Part shown: in pieces, positions 1-10,893 of the stretch
Layout: every line of letters begins with the position of its first letter
How positions within the stretch are numbered: position 1 is the stretch's first letter
Origin: Chaetoceros tenuissimus
Taxonomy: Eukaryota; Bacillariophyta; Thalassiosirophyceae; Chaetocerotales; Chaetocerotaceae
Direction of reading: 5' to 3'
DNA: 64,000 nucleotides
NCBI GenBank assembly: GCA_021927905.1
Contig: BLLK01000040.1
Span: forward strand, 1 to 64,000
Notes under the pieces: model-generated
Told to the model about the DNA's origin: nothing
Database searches by the model: none
Seen by the model: only the letters and a program-made list of their open reading frames with translations
Program-made: the position numbers and the translations under genes

Positions 1-132
1 AACTTGTGTGGCTACTACAAAAAAAACGACAGTATCTTTTATTTTTCGGTAGTAACTAGTAAGTTAGTCAAATTTTGGGCAAAAATAAAAAAAAGTCATT
101 ATGTTCGTTGTTGAAAAATTTGGTGACCCTTG
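1..132. other. Unassigned AT-rich left edge
   Basis: No reading frame, repeat or structure could be supported in this stretch. It ends where the repeat that recurs near 25.9 kb begins. Confidence 0.4.
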
Positions 133-577
133 TTTATAGTGAAAATTCCCCGTACATAAATTTTAGGCCATTTTGCAATTTCTAACTTTTTTTCTCGATG
201 TCCGTTGGACTTCATTTTTGATTTTGTTGACTTGAAAATTAAAACCTATTTTTTGATATTCCAGTACTCTAGGGGTTACATTGTATTTTTTGACTCTGAT
301 TTGTTTTTGTGGGAATGTTGATGCATCATTTGAATGGTAGGATCGTAGGATGAGTAAATCGAGGACTCTACCAAAGAATAGGCTAATCACGTAAGGCCTT
401 CTCTCTCAACGAAAAATGGGACTAAAATTTGATGCCTCTTTCATCCATCTCACCGTGAAATACATATATATTTTATTCCAAGAAGAAGGAAGCAGTTGCT
501 GATGCATACAAATGACAATCACTACCATAGGTGGTTACATAGATGTTTCAGATCTTTACAATTAGGAAAAGTAAATA
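133..577. repeat. 445-bp dispersed repeat, copy A1
   Basis: This stretch recurs almost base for base at 25856-26331, and the two copies start and stop at the same points, so it is a discrete repeat. It contains no long reading frame and no obvious TG...CA ends. The right end abuts the TAA/TAAA-rich tail of LINE copy 1. Copy A2 differs mainly by a 35-bp hairpin-forming segment in place of 8 bp. It could be a solo terminal repeat or a non-autonomous element; the class is not known. Confidence 0.75.
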
Positions 578-582
578 ATAAT

Positions 583-1265
583 AATAAATAAGCGTTATAC
601 AGTTAATCAGTTAATCCGGATCTAGGATCAAAGGAAAGGACTGCCACCCGGCCCTCGAGAGAGTGGAGTGGAGGAGGCTACCTGCTGTTCCACAGCATGG
701 TAAGGATTTGTTTTGTTCAGGAAATTGGAGGTGGAAGCAGATGTCTAAGAAAAGTGAGTCGTGATCAGTGAAGGCTCAACGAACTTGCACACCATGCCAT
801 ATGATTTTAGCCAGTTCCGAATTCCTGATTTTGGGAGGCTGGCTAATGAATGATATGTATGACTGAAAAGGGAACTGAATGCCGGTATAACTGGGTGACT
901 TTTAGCAAAAGCCTCTTCGATTCTATCCAAAAGAGATTCTCATTTGTTGTGATAGTCTGTATCTGCCTGTTTGATGATGTATTTCGTTGCGGATTTGCCA
1001 TCTGTTGCGACTTATGTGCAGTACGTGACACAGTAATTTTGTGGTCCAAACTTTGGCTGTAAAATGTGGCCAAAGCAAGCTGCTTAATGGTCTTCCATTG
1101 CTTCTTTCAATTTCAAACTCAGGTTGCCAAGTAAGAAGTGAGTCCAGCCTATTTCCTCCTGGTCGCAGTAGGCAAGAAATGCTGCCTCTTCTTGTTCCGA
1201 GGAGCCGCAAAAGACAATCAGATTGCCATTGCACAGTATTGATTGAAGTCAATATCATATGGCAC
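583..1265 (-). pseudogene. LINE copy 1, 3'-terminal part
   Basis: This is homologous to 15215-15920, the end of the long LINE reading frame plus the 3' untranslated region. It encodes broken pieces of the region after the CCHC knuckle. The homology stops exactly at the left LTR of the copia element and resumes at 7481. Confidence 0.8.
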
Positions 1266-1528
1266 TGATTAAATATTGGTGTTGTCCTGTTTTACATGCT
1301 ATCGTAACGCTGTTTTGGTTAGAGCAAAGGTCTGTCTCCTGACTTAATATGGAAGGCTTCAGCAAAGCGCGTCATCACTTTCACATCAAATATAGGCTTC
1401 GGCTTCTTGATATCTTTGTATCTGCACAATCTAATAGTTTAGAATCTATCTAGTAATAACAAGTGTGTTTTCACCTATTCATAGCGATATCTTATTAGTT
1501 TACAAGTAAGTACACGAATATTTAGTCA
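1266..1528 (+). repeat. 5' LTR of copia element 1
   Basis: It is a direct copy of 7198-7480, 263 bp long with TG...CA ends. It contains a dinucleotide-poor AT-rich promoter-like stretch. The last ~75 bp resemble LTR remnants near 28.8 and 39.3 kb. Confidence 0.92.
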
Positions 1529-3179
1529 GTTTATCATATCCCATGATTCGCTATGAATGAAGGGTGTTGACACATCCTATTCTTTGATAATCTCAGAGTT
1601 TGTTGTGTTCTGTATTCTGATAGTCTTCACTGAGGATATCAGATACGACCCCATGGCATACCGAATGGCAGCCTCATCACATGGGTTATCTTCGTAATGA
1701 AGAAGAGAGTAAGCTTGATCACCAGCTACCTGTTGCAAGATATGTGTAGTTGATGACACATATACCATCACATGATGGAAGCACAGGAAAGACAAGGCCT
1801 TTATGTGCCTGCACAACTACATACAAGTCTATTTCTAACACTTTCCTCGCTCTTGCTGTATAGCTCTCATCATGGCAATTCCAGCGAACCAAGCAGCGCT
1901 CAACATGGATGCAGATCTCCTTGATTTCCTCACTCAGTCTCTCAACTTCTCTCCTGCTCTTTGTAACTGTCTTTCTTTTGACGGATACGACAACACCGTT
2001 GATTTTGTTGACTGGACATATGCCGAGATCAGCAAGTACTGTGAAGTCAAGAGCACCAAGGCAATTGCAAGAGGTGGCTGTAATTGGCCTGAGAGGAAGA
2101 AAAAGGACCTTCAGTGGATTTGCATTCCATATCACTCAGCGTCATTTGGAGGGAATTCAAGTGGATGTTGCTGAGCTTGATGCAAATGGAAATCATTATT
2201 GACGCTGGCTATTGTGAGAGACTTCTATGAAGCAGCAAAGATTTCGGAGGATAAGGGTGATGAAGTAGAGATGAAGAAGCAAAGCTGTCCATAAGTGGTA
2301 GGAAAGAGAATGGAGTTCAGCTCCAAGGTTATGACCACTTTTAATTCCAACAAAGAATTCTATGCTCTTACTCAGGATACTAGAGACGCAATCCTGAGGC
2401 CCGTAAAGACAACAATTGGGTTCCAGGACACCAAAACGATAGTACAGGAATGACGATGCGACTGCCACTAGCAACATTGAATGATGACGACATGTCTTCT
2501 TCGGACATTCACTCGCTGGTAAGAGCTCACAATGGATGCTGCAGTTCTTCGTGGTTAATGGGTGCCTCTGCTTCTGTGGTGATCAACAGCAGCAAGCTGT
2601 CCCACCTTCTAATGGCTCCCATGCTCGTTCCAGGGCTTCAGCCTCTGCAAAGAAGTACAAGGTTACATCTGACGCGAATGGGAATGTGTCCAATTGCTGA
2701 GTCTTGACTGATGGGAGGCTATCCAGGTTGCTAAGAGGATCTTTTGGGATGGACTGAAGGGCTGCAACTGGGCATTTCAAGCCTAGCTTAGAGGCCTATG
2801 ACTATGGCTTCAGAGACAAGGTTATGGAATGGGTTAACTTTGCATGGAATAATAGGAAAGTCATCAGGTATAGAACGTCTGTAGGATCAAGACAAGTGAT
2901 AGAAGAGCTTGTTCTTTCCAAGTCTCTCCTCTTTCTGCTGCATCACGTTATGAAACTGCTCTTCCACTGAAATGGATAATCACGCCGATACTCATTGCTT
3001 TGGCAAAAATTTTAATTATCTTGGAATATACTCGTCAGCAGTGCTCTGTGGCTCCTTTCCTTGCTGAGTATGATTAGACTCAGAATGTTGACATTGTACT
3101 GGTGCCACAGCGGTAGACCTTTGAAGATGGATCCACTATTGTTTGTGTATTTGGCCAAGGATTATGGTTTGGTGATCGT
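1529..3179 (+). pseudogene. Leader and gag region of copia element 1, decayed
   Basis: The stretch lies between the 5' LTR and the long pol frame, where the copia leader, gag and protease are expected. Only short open stretches remain (for example around 1872-2174 in two frames), so it reads as a decayed capsid region. No primer binding site could be assigned with confidence. Confidence 0.55.
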
Positions 3180-6100
3180 ATGGAAAAGTCACTTATCAAT
3201 CCAAATCAATGCAGACACTATGGTGTTTCACTTTGTGATGATCCTACCCCATGCAAATGTCCTCTTGCCATACGGAAAGAAAGATTTTCTATCCCCATGC
3301 AAATGTGCAATTCTAGCTGTGGCTTTGAATCTAGGCGCCCAACTATGGAGGAGTTAGAGTCTTGTCCACGTGTTACACTGTCTGATACACATTCTTGGAA
3401 TCCAGAAACAGTTTCGTTCCAAATCTCTTCTCTAAAGGAGGAGCAGCGTTCCATGCACGACTGGAGTTGGGAGCATTCCAAGCTTGACCTTCCGTTGACT
3501 CGGCTTGTTTCTCTAGTTGAAAGACCAAATGGTGTTCAAGTGCCTGTTTTTCGCGACGATACTTTCATCTCTGACTTCGATCGTGGACTCTGTCATGCAT
3601 CTTCTGGTTTAGCTCAGGATTTGGCTGTTGATTCATTAGTCAATTCTGTCAAGGTTCAGCTAGAGGATTCTGCTAGAATTGCACTTGCTTCTACGGAGAA
3701 GCGGCATCATGAGGTCACGAAAGAGTTGCTTGCAAAGAAGTGGGGTATCTCTATAGCTAGAGCTGAAGCAACCTTGAAAGCTTCAACCCAGCTGTCTGTG
3801 CGATCTGCTATTATGCCTCTTAGTCGAAGGTATAGGACTGATCTGCTGTCTCAGAGACTGCGTCGTATTTCCACCCGTGTGTATACTGACACATTGCTGA
3901 TGAAAAGTAAGTCATGTAGGAGTAATACTTGTGCTCAGGTGTTCACAGATGGAGCTTTAGCATATGTCTGTCCAATGCAAAGCAAGGCTGATGCTCATGA
4001 GGGACTGGCAGCTTTTGGTCAGGATGTTGGTATTCCTATGGAGATGATCTCAGATAACAGTAAAGAACAGACTGCATATGGATCCGACTTCATGAAGATA
4101 CTCCGTAAATGGAGGACATCATCTCGTAGCATTGAGCCGTATAGTCCATGGCAAAACTTGGCTGAAAATGTGATTGGTATATTAAAATCTAAGTGGAAGC
4201 GCAGGATGGTGCAAAGAAATGTTCCTGCTAAGGTCTGGGATTTTGGATTAGTATGGGAAGCTGAGATATACACTAGGATGGCAAAGCCTGGTGGTAGGAC
4301 TGGGATTGAGGCCGTGACTGGAGAGACCCCAGATATAAGTGAATGGCTCGACTTTGAGTTCTATGACCTGTGCTGGTACTGGGATTCACTGGAGAGTAAA
4401 AGAAAAATTGGCCGTTGGCTTGGAGTCTCCCATAGAGTAGGTTCAGCGATGTGCTATTGGATATTGAGCAATACTGGTAATGTTCTAGCAAGAACTACTG
4501 TTCAGCATGTGCTACAGAGTGAATGTAATCAAGAGGACATCCAGGAACAGATCTGTGCATATCATGAGGCTGTATCTGATGCATTTGGAGCTGACAACTT
4601 CGTCTCTGACCTTGATGGATTCGACAGGATGATAAATGATGATGTACCACTGGTAAAGGAGACTGAGACTGGTTATTCTATCCACGATGACATTGCGGTT
4701 CCAGAGATAGATGATGTTGTAGACCATGATGACGCTGTAAAGCAACAGGATACGTACGACATGTACATTGGTGCTGAAGTTTTGTTCCCTAATGCTGTTG
4801 GTGATGAACGAATGGGAAAGGTGGTGAAAAGGATCCGTAAGAATGATGGTGAACCTTCAAACACTGGTAGCTATAACCCGTTGCATGATACTGCACTTTA
4901 TCAAGTTGAATTTCCTTCTGGATTAACAGAAAACATACAAGCTAACATTATTGCTGAGAATATGTTCGCGCAGGTCGACAGTGAGGGCCGCCATCAGCAG
5001 GTTCTCAAAGAAATCTCTGATCATTCTTGGGATCACACGGCTATACCTAGATGGGATGGTTTCATTAAGACCAAGTCCGGCATGGTTCCGAAGAAGACTA
5101 CAAGAGGATGGGAGCTGCTGGTGGAATGGAAGGATGGTACAATGTCATGGGTGCCTCTCAAGGATCTGAAAAATAGTAATCCAGTTGAACTAGCTCAGTA
5201 TGCTGTTATGAATGCTCTGGAGGAGGAGCCTGCTTTTAAGTGGTGGGTTCCGTACACTCTGAAGAAGAGGGACGCAATTGTTGCCAAAGTGAAGTCGAAG
5301 TACTGGCGTACAACTCACAAGTTTGGTATACGGATCCCCAAGTCTGCAGATGAGGCTTACAAGTTGGATGCCGATTCGAAGACTACCTTCTGGACTGATG
5401 CCATTAATAAAGAGATGGAGAATGTCAGGGTTGCCTTTGAAGTGCTTGCAGGTGTGTCTCCAGAGGAGATGCGTACTGGGAAAGTGAGACCGGGGTTCAA
5501 GGAGATTCCTTGCCATATGATTTTTGATATAAAGATGGATGGCAAGTTCACCCGTAAAGCCAGACTTGTTGCAGGTAGACACGTCACTGATCCGCCCACA
5601 GCCATCACCTATTCCAGTGTTGTTTCTCGTGACAGTGTTAGAATTGCCCTGACAATTGCTAGCTTAAATGATCTTGATTTGTTTGCATGTGATGTGGAAT
5701 CTGCTTATTTGTGTGCTGACTGCCTTGAGAAGGTTTGGTGTGTTGCAGGTTCAGAGTTTGGTTCTGACAAAGGCAAGGTTCTTTTGATTGTACGCGCTCT
5801 GTATGGATTGAAGTCATCGGGTGCTGCTTGGAGAGCCATGCTTGCTAGAGTTCTCCGTGAGGAGATGCATTTTGTTCCAACTGAGGCTGATCCTGATGTG
5901 TATATCAGACAAGCATCTAAGGCGAACGGGGAGCTATACTATGAGATGCTCCTTGTTTATGTTGATGATATACTTGCAGTTTCAGAGGTTGCTGAAGAGC
6001 TAGTAGGTGTCATTGGATCAAAGTTCAAATTGAAGAAGTCTTCAGTAGGTAGACCTTCAAGGTATCTCGGTGGTGGCATTGAGCGAATTCAGACTGACGA

Positions 6101-6956
6101 TGGTAGAATCATTTGGAGTGCAAATTGCATTGAGTATGTGAGGTCTGCGATTGATACAGTTAAGAAGGACTTGTCTTCCGACCCAATTCCTCTACACAGG
6201 AGAGGGGATGGAAAACGCCCTTTTCCTTCATCTTATAGACCTGAGCTGGATACGTCACCTGAGCTTGAGGATATCTCCAAGTACCAGCAGTATATTGGAG
6301 TTTTGCGATGGGCATGTGAGCTTGGAAGGATTGATATCTTGACAGAAGTTAGTGTGCTTTCGCAGCACTTATGCAATCCACGTGAAGGGCACTTGGATGC
6401 TGTTTACAGGATATTCAATTACCTTGACAAGCGCCGAAAAGCAATTCCTGGGAAGCTTGGTTTTGATCCAGTCAGACCTGATGATGTAGTCAGCCCTTTG
6501 GATGGTGCCTCAGTTAGTAATGATGATTGGGCAGAGTTCTACCCAGATGCTGAAGAAGAACTGCCGCGTAGGATGCCTACACCTCATGGTGCAGCAGTTT
6601 TAACCAGAGCTTATGTTGATGCGAATCATGCTGGTAACTTGGCTAACAGACGTTCACACACTGGTATTTTGATTTATATTAACAACTCACCCGTTCTTTG
6701 GTATAGCAAGAGACAAAACACTGTGGAGACTTCGTCTTTTGGTAGTGAATTTGTTGCATTACGCATTGCTGTGGAGATGGTAGAGGCACTCAGGTACAAG
6801 CTGAGATGCTTTGGCGTTCCTATTGATGGTCCTACTGAGTACTCTGTGACAACAAGTCTGTTGTTACCAATTCAAGCGTGCCTGCATCGACTCTCAACAA
6901 ACGTCATAATGCTATCTGTTACCATAGAGTGCGTGAGGCACAGGCATGTGGAATGA
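3180..6956 (+). CDS. Copia element 1 pol region (integrase, RT, RNase H), fossil
   Basis: This is a single frame of 1,258 codons. In order it shows an integrase core (around VFTDGALAY, then ISDNSKEQ, then the NLAENVIG segment, nucleotides ~3940-4180), a C-terminal integrase/linker region ending near EPAFKWW, reverse transcriptase with KARLVAGRH, YGLKSSGAAW and the catalytic YVDDI (near 5958), and RNase H with AYVDANHAG and SKRQNTVETSSFGSEF (near 6610-6750). This order (integrase before RT) is diagnostic for Ty1/copia. The frame looks largely whole for a fossil. The annotated start is only the first codon of the open frame. Confidence 0.9.
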   Translation: MEKSLINPNQCRHYGVSLCDDPTPCKCPLAIRKERFSIPMQMCNSSCGFESRRPTMEELESCPRVTLSDTHSWNPETVSFQISSLKEEQRSMHDWSWEHSKLDLPLTRLVSLVERPNGVQVPVFRDDTFISDFDRGLCHASSGLAQDLAVDSLVNSVKVQLEDSARIALASTEKRHHEVTKELLAKKWGISIARAEATLKASTQLSVRSAIMPLSRRYRTDLLSQRLRRISTRVYTDTLLMKSKSCRSNTCAQVFTDGALAYVCPMQSKADAHEGLAAFGQDVGIPMEMISDNSKEQTAYGSDFMKILRKWRTSSRSIEPYSPWQNLAENVIGILKSKWKRRMVQRNVPAKVWDFGLVWEAEIYTRMAKPGGRTGIEAVTGETPDISEWLDFEFYDLCWYWDSLESKRKIGRWLGVSHRVGSAMCYWILSNTGNVLARTTVQHVLQSECNQEDIQEQICAYHEAVSDAFGADNFVSDLDGFDRMINDDVPLVKETETGYSIHDDIAVPEIDDVVDHDDAVKQQDTYDMYIGAEVLFPNAVGDERMGKVVKRIRKNDGEPSNTGSYNPLHDTALYQVEFPSGLTENIQANIIAENMFAQVDSEGRHQQVLKEISDHSWDHTAIPRWDGFIKTKSGMVPKKTTRGWELLVEWKDGTMSWVPLKDLKNSNPVELAQYAVMNALEEEPAFKWWVPYTLKKRDAIVAKVKSKYWRTTHKFGIRIPKSADEAYKLDADSKTTFWTDAINKEMENVRVAFEVLAGVSPEEMRTGKVRPGFKEIPCHMIFDIKMDGKFTRKARLVAGRHVTDPPTAITYSSVVSRDSVRIALTIASLNDLDLFACDVESAYLCADCLEKVWCVAGSEFGSDKGKVLLIVRALYGLKSSGAAWRAMLARVLREEMHFVPTEADPDVYIRQASKANGELYYEMLLVYVDDILAVSEVAEELVGVIGSKFKLKKSSVGRPSRYLGGGIERIQTDDGRIIWSANCIEYVRSAIDTVKKDLSSDPIPLHRRGDGKRPFPSSYRPELDTSPELEDISKYQQYIGVLRWACELGRIDILTEVSVLSQHLCNPREGHLDAVYRIFNYLDKRRKAIPGKLGFDPVRPDDVVSPLDGASVSNDDWAEFYPDAEEELPRRMPTPHGAAVLTRAYVDANHAGNLANRRSHTGILIYINNSPVLWYSKRQNTVETSSFGSEFVALRIAVEMVEALRYKLRCFGVPIDGPTEYSVTTSLLLPIQACLHRLSTNVIMLSVTIECVRHRHVE

Positions 6957-7197
6957 TCAAAGTATTGTGGATCGAAGGCAAGTATAACTTGGCTGATTTG
7001 TTCAGTAAGACTACTATCGCTGGAGATACTAGGTGGAATTTTGTCAATCAGATCTTTTATAAGTCAAATTCCGTGGATGAAGATTAGGTTAGTTGGAGCG
7101 TAGGTCCTTCTCTTTGCAGTTGTACCTCCTGGCATAGCGCAGAAACCAGGTCCCGTTGGAGTGTAAGAGTCCAATACGAGAATCGCATTGCGGGGAG

Positions 7198-7480
7198 TGA
7201 TTAAATATTGGTGTGGTCCTGTTTTACATGCTATCGTAACGCTGTTTTGGTTAGAGCAAAGGTCTGTCTCCTGACTTAATATGGATAGGCTTCAGCAAAG
7301 CGCGTCATCAATTTCACATCAAATATAGGCTTCGGCTTCTTGATATCTTTGTATCTGCACCTTTTTGTTTGTACTGGTGCATCTTATAGTTTTGAATCTA
7401 TCTAGTAATAACAAGTGTGTTTTCACCTATTCATAGCGATATCTTATTAGTTTACAAGTAAGTACACGAATATTTAGTCA
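7198..7480 (+). repeat. 3' LTR of copia element 1
   Basis: This 283-bp direct repeat of 1266-1528 has TG...CA ends. It is preceded by a purine-rich GCGGGGAG stretch that may be the polypurine tract, and followed by the GCAC target duplication. Confidence 0.92.
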
Positions 7481-8059
7481 GCACAAAGGTTGTGGGGTCT
7501 TATATCTTTGCAGGAATCTATCCAGTCGTCGGAGTTCTGTGTTAGATTTCAAGAAGCCTGGTTTACTGCTACAGGATAAAAAGTGATGAGTTTCGTCTGT
7601 GTCTCTGCAACCAAGTGGGCAGCTTTCATCCTTAAGTTCAAAATCTTCCTTTCCTTGCAGCTCAAAGATATTCCTTCTTTGGCGAGTGAACTGCCAGCCA
7701 TTGTGTAACTTATGTACATTGGTTCTAATCTGCTGAGATAGGCTCTTCATGTAAGCTTCTAAAGAATTCCAATCTATCTTCTCGAATATGACGTCGGTCC
7801 ACTGATATTTGGACTTAAGGTATGCTTTCATTGCTCTGCCTGTGATTTCAGACCGCAATGCAGATGAGACGTTAGAATACACTACTTCTCCCTTGATTCT
7901 GATTGTAAAGTCATGGTCTATCATGTCTGGCACTGGTGGTATTGGGGCTGGGCTGTCGCGGACTGCGTCTGCCATTCTATCCATCTCCACATTCATTTGG
8001 GCTTCATACGGAAGTTCTTCATAGGGAATCTTGTCATCTTGATGTGATTTGACATGCAC
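7481..8059 (-). pseudogene. LINE copy 1: end of RNase H and CCHC knuckle
   Basis: The frame starts with HVKSHQDD and continues with AQMNVEMDRMADAV, the last acidic motif of a LINE RNase H. About 100 residues later comes CPLGCRDTDETHHFLSC, a C-x3-C-x7-H-x4-C zinc knuckle like those at the C terminus of I/Jockey/R1-type LINE proteins. The matching region of copy 2 is 15930-16510. Confidence 0.8.
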
Positions 8060-8750
8060 AGGGATTTTCTGAAGGGGCCGGGAATGAGTGTGCTAGTGAA
8101 AGTCTTCTCAAGCTTTCGGTGTTGTCGTAACAAAAGACTAGTCTTGAATCCGAAGATGTTATATTGTAGACAGATAGTACTGCTTGAATAACTGATAGTG
8201 CTGCGACTATGGAAAAACTCTCAGGACGAAGAGAGACGATGCCACTTCGATTACTGCTTGTCTTCATGCCGCCATGTAAACATAGGTATTTTGGGTTCTC
8301 GCAGATAGCTGGTTTAATGGAGTAATAATGAGCACCTTTACCTTTTGACACTGTGCCATCGCCATAAATTTCTATATCTTGTCCATCTTCTAGACAGCCA
8401 CGAATGCAATCAATATCCTCCTGTGGCCACAACTCGTGCATCGGACCGATTACATCTTGGATAGATGATGGTTGTGAAGAAAGATGGGCACTGATTGATG
8501 ATGGTTGCTGTTCTTGATTCGCTGGGGTGGCAGAAGGAATCGGATGTAATGATGGAAGGACTTGTCTATCCCCTGTGATGAATGCTCCTTGGAGGCATGT
8601 TTGCCATGCTTTGATTGCTGTCTCATTTGGTCTACTTCTATTCAGATATGACTCTTGAGCCAAACGTGGAGCTGTAGCTTCATACATATCTAATCTGATG
8701 CAATTGTTCTCATCAATAATATCACTCAGGAATGTGCACTTGAGATACAA
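8034..8750 (-). pseudogene. LINE copy 1: RNase H domain
   Basis: It contains IEIYGDGTVSKGKGAHYY (first catalytic Asp), LRPESFSIVAALSVI (Glu) and VFCYDNTESLRR (Asp), the D-E-D series of RNase H. The last Asp motif lies in the overlapping frame at 7478-8059, so the domain is split by a frameshift relative to an intact frame. Confidence 0.75.
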
Positions 8751-8792
8751 ACGTACTTCGTTGGCATTGTGGATTTCATTTGTAGTGATTCT

Positions 8793-9885
8793 TTAGGGGG
8801 TATTCTTACGTCTCTTACGCAGATCCAAGAAGGCGTCCATGAGATTCGAATCATTATCGAAGTCGGAAATAGGTATCCAGAAATGTTTGCTGGAGATAGA
8901 GATGTCATATTTGTAAAGTTTCTCCCACAGATATACGATCCTAGAGTTACTTAGTCGATACTCAAAGTCCAAAGGCGGTAGTTGGAAGAACTGTGTTGAT
9001 GTTCCCAGGAAGCGCTGATGGGCTGCAATCAAGTAGATGTATTGTTCACCGATGATATTGCGTTTCCTGATGGCTGTCATCAAGTCGGTCAATTGAAGGA
9101 CAAATTGTTCTACCTTGAGGTCTATCATCTGATGTCCACCAAGAGCAAATGGACCATGCACAACCGCCCTTGGGAAGTTCCTATTGTAACCTAACTTTGG
9201 TAGCAAGGCTCGTAATGGTGGGCTCTGCAGCTTATCGCATTCGTTGTCGGAGAATGTCGTGTGATGCAGCGGATAACAAATTGTTGGCTTCTAATTGGAC
9301 GAGTATAATGTGTAGGCTGTATTTCTATCAATGGTACTATGGTGAATTCTAGAAGCCATCCCTTTCATCTGTTTGACTCGATATTTGTATTCATCTCTCC
9401 AATTCCCATTACCTGATGCACGGACTCCTAGGTATCTTTCCCCTTCTTCTGGACTAATTCTCCTGATATTGATTCTCTCAGCCTCCTGGTCAAATGGCTG
9501 GAGGCTAATGTCTCCCGGCTCTTCAGCAACTGACTTTAAGACTACCACACTTTTCCCTTTCTGAAAAATGGTCTTGTACAACAGGAATATGATCACACAC
9601 TTGTCAATTGCAATATCTCCGCCTGAAGCGTTAAGTAAGTTTTGCCATAGTTGCAATTTGCAAGTGATGGTTGGAACCGATGCGGTGAAGCAATTGCAAG
9701 TAAGCATCACAAAGTGGATGATATCATCTATAAATGCATTACCATCTCTGGAAGTCGAGTCTGTACCATTAGGATGGATAAAGGTATATGATTGGGTTTC
9801 TCTTGCTAGAATATCCTTATTGATTCCATTTGTATCGTTACCATGTTGTGGTCCATTACCAGAGCCTTGTCCAATGCCACCGTAA
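8793..9885 (-). pseudogene. LINE copy 1: RT thumb and linker region, frameshifted
   Basis: Two overlapping open stretches (8793-9206 and 9291-9710) match the region of copy 2 at 16900-18350 that joins the RT palm to the RNase H. Motifs such as ISPEEGERYLGVRASG and LPKLGYNRNFPRAVVHGP are shared between the copies. Several frame breaks separate the pieces. Confidence 0.75.
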
Positions 9886-9888
9886 TTG

Positions 9889-10185
9889 TTCTATTATACG
9901 GAGTTTCATGTAATAAGGCAGGTCTTTCTTTTGGAGCATGGCCTGTATGGATTTGAGCCATCTATCATAGATGAATCCCTCCTTGAACGCTGTTTCCAAC
10001 AATGCTGCGTAAATTTTGCATAATTTGTTGTCTTCACAGATTGCCTTCCAATATATCATTGGTAATCCCAAGAAGCCAGGAGCAGTGTTATTACGTGCTT
10101 TGCTAAAGGCAGCTCTGAATTCATCCTTTCCAAACTTCCAATTCATAACCACTGGTTTACCTGCTTCATCCATCCTACGTCTCAT
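9889..10185 (-). pseudogene. LINE copy 1: RT N-terminal fragment
   Basis: It encodes the NNTAPGFLGLPMIYWKA segment, which corresponds to the LINE RT motif before the palm, and matches copy 2 at 18734-19031. The element is truncated at 10185, directly against the 20-bp target duplication. Confidence 0.8.
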
Positions 10186-10205
10186 GAAGAAACCGATGTT
10201 TCCAA
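10186..10205. repeat. 20-bp target duplication, half 1
   Basis: It is identical to 15187-15206. Here it lies at the 5' (truncated) end of LINE copy 1, and there it lies at the 3' tail of LINE copy 2. Twenty bp is within the normal range for LINE target duplications. Confidence 0.85.
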
Positions 10206-10893
10206 TGCTGAATTGCTTAGTTCTTGTCATCCTTCTTCTGACACCATTGACTGTTGTGTACTTTGGTTTGGTGTATTCCCCAACACGAAGGAGATAGTAG
10301 AAAGTAATTAACGCTAAATCCGCCTTAGCTTTTTCAACCTTACAAGAGGTGGCATAAGCTGTTTGAAATGCAGTGTGAGGTACTTCAACTGGGACTGCTA
10401 ACTGAGGAACAACTGGAGGGTCCTCTCTTCTATATCCTTCAAGCATCCAAGCTATCGGTGTTTTAAAAAACCAGGCGTCTAGGTATGCTGTGTAGTGAGG
10501 ATATTCTGCTACCAGCAGAGATATGTCAGTTGGATTTTTCATCATATTTTTCAGTATGTATTTCCAGTCTTTGAGACATTCGAGAAGTGCAGGATTGAAT
10601 TGAATGAATTTTGGAGAGCCTTCCATTACTTTCCAAATAGGAGAGAACATTGCTTTGCCTCCGACTAGACCAAAGGATGCATGCATAAGTGAGCCCGCCA
10701 TCTTTTGCCATTTATTTAGAGGCATTCGTTGTTTTCGCTTTTGCCTTCTGTTTGCAACCTTCTTAAACTTGTTAATTTCTGCAATGATCTTTTCAATTTT
10801 CTTCTCCAGTAAGCTGATGGTATAGGCTTTGCCATCAAAAATCCAACCCAGGATTTCTTTGCAATCTTGCCACAATCCTTCCCCCTCAAGCAT
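10206..10893 (-). CDS. YR element 1, post-RT region and recombinase Arg-box, fossil
   Basis: The frame carries the region after RT (HASFGLVGGKAMFSP, LDAWFFKTPIAWM) and then KADLALITFYYLLRVGEYT. The latter matches the hydrophobic helix plus R-x-G-E pattern around the first catalytic Arg of YR retroelement recombinases. The frame runs into the 20-bp target duplication and then into LINE sequence. Confidence 0.65.

Larger units (their letters stand above)
1266..7480 (+). mobile_element. Ty1/copia element 1 (CoDi-like), both LTRs present
   Basis: Two direct LTRs (1266-1528 and 7198-7480) start with TG and end with CA. They enclose gag remnants and a long pol frame with integrase, reverse transcriptase and RNase H in copia order. 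The element is flanked by GCAC on both sides (1262-1265 and 7481-7484), which is a 4-bp target duplication. It sits inside LINE copy 1, so it is younger than that LINE. The LTRs differ by one ~20-bp indel and a few substitutions, which suggests a moderately recent insertion. The gag part looks decayed, probably with several breaks; the pol part looks nearly whole. Confidence 0.92.
578..10185 (-). mobile_element. LINE copy 1 (APE/RNase H-type non-LTR element), 5'-truncated and split by copia
   Basis: The sequence is closely similar to LINE copy 2 (15207-21359) over 583-1265 and 7481-10185. The 3' end lies on the left with a TAA/TAAA-type tail, as in I-group LINEs. A copia element occupies 1266-7480. 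Copy 1 is truncated inside the reverse transcriptase region at 10185, and it also lacks about 380 bp (equivalent to 18354-18733 of copy 2) at 9888/9889. Coding remains include the RT C-terminal part, the RNase H and a CCHC knuckle. The 5' end is joined to a 20-bp sequence (10186-10205) that is also found next to the 3' end of copy 2. Confidence 0.85.

Noticed and set aside
923-1258. Open frames on both strands in 745-1268
   Set aside because: They are remains of the LINE 3' region, as the match to 15215-15920 shows; they are not separate genes.
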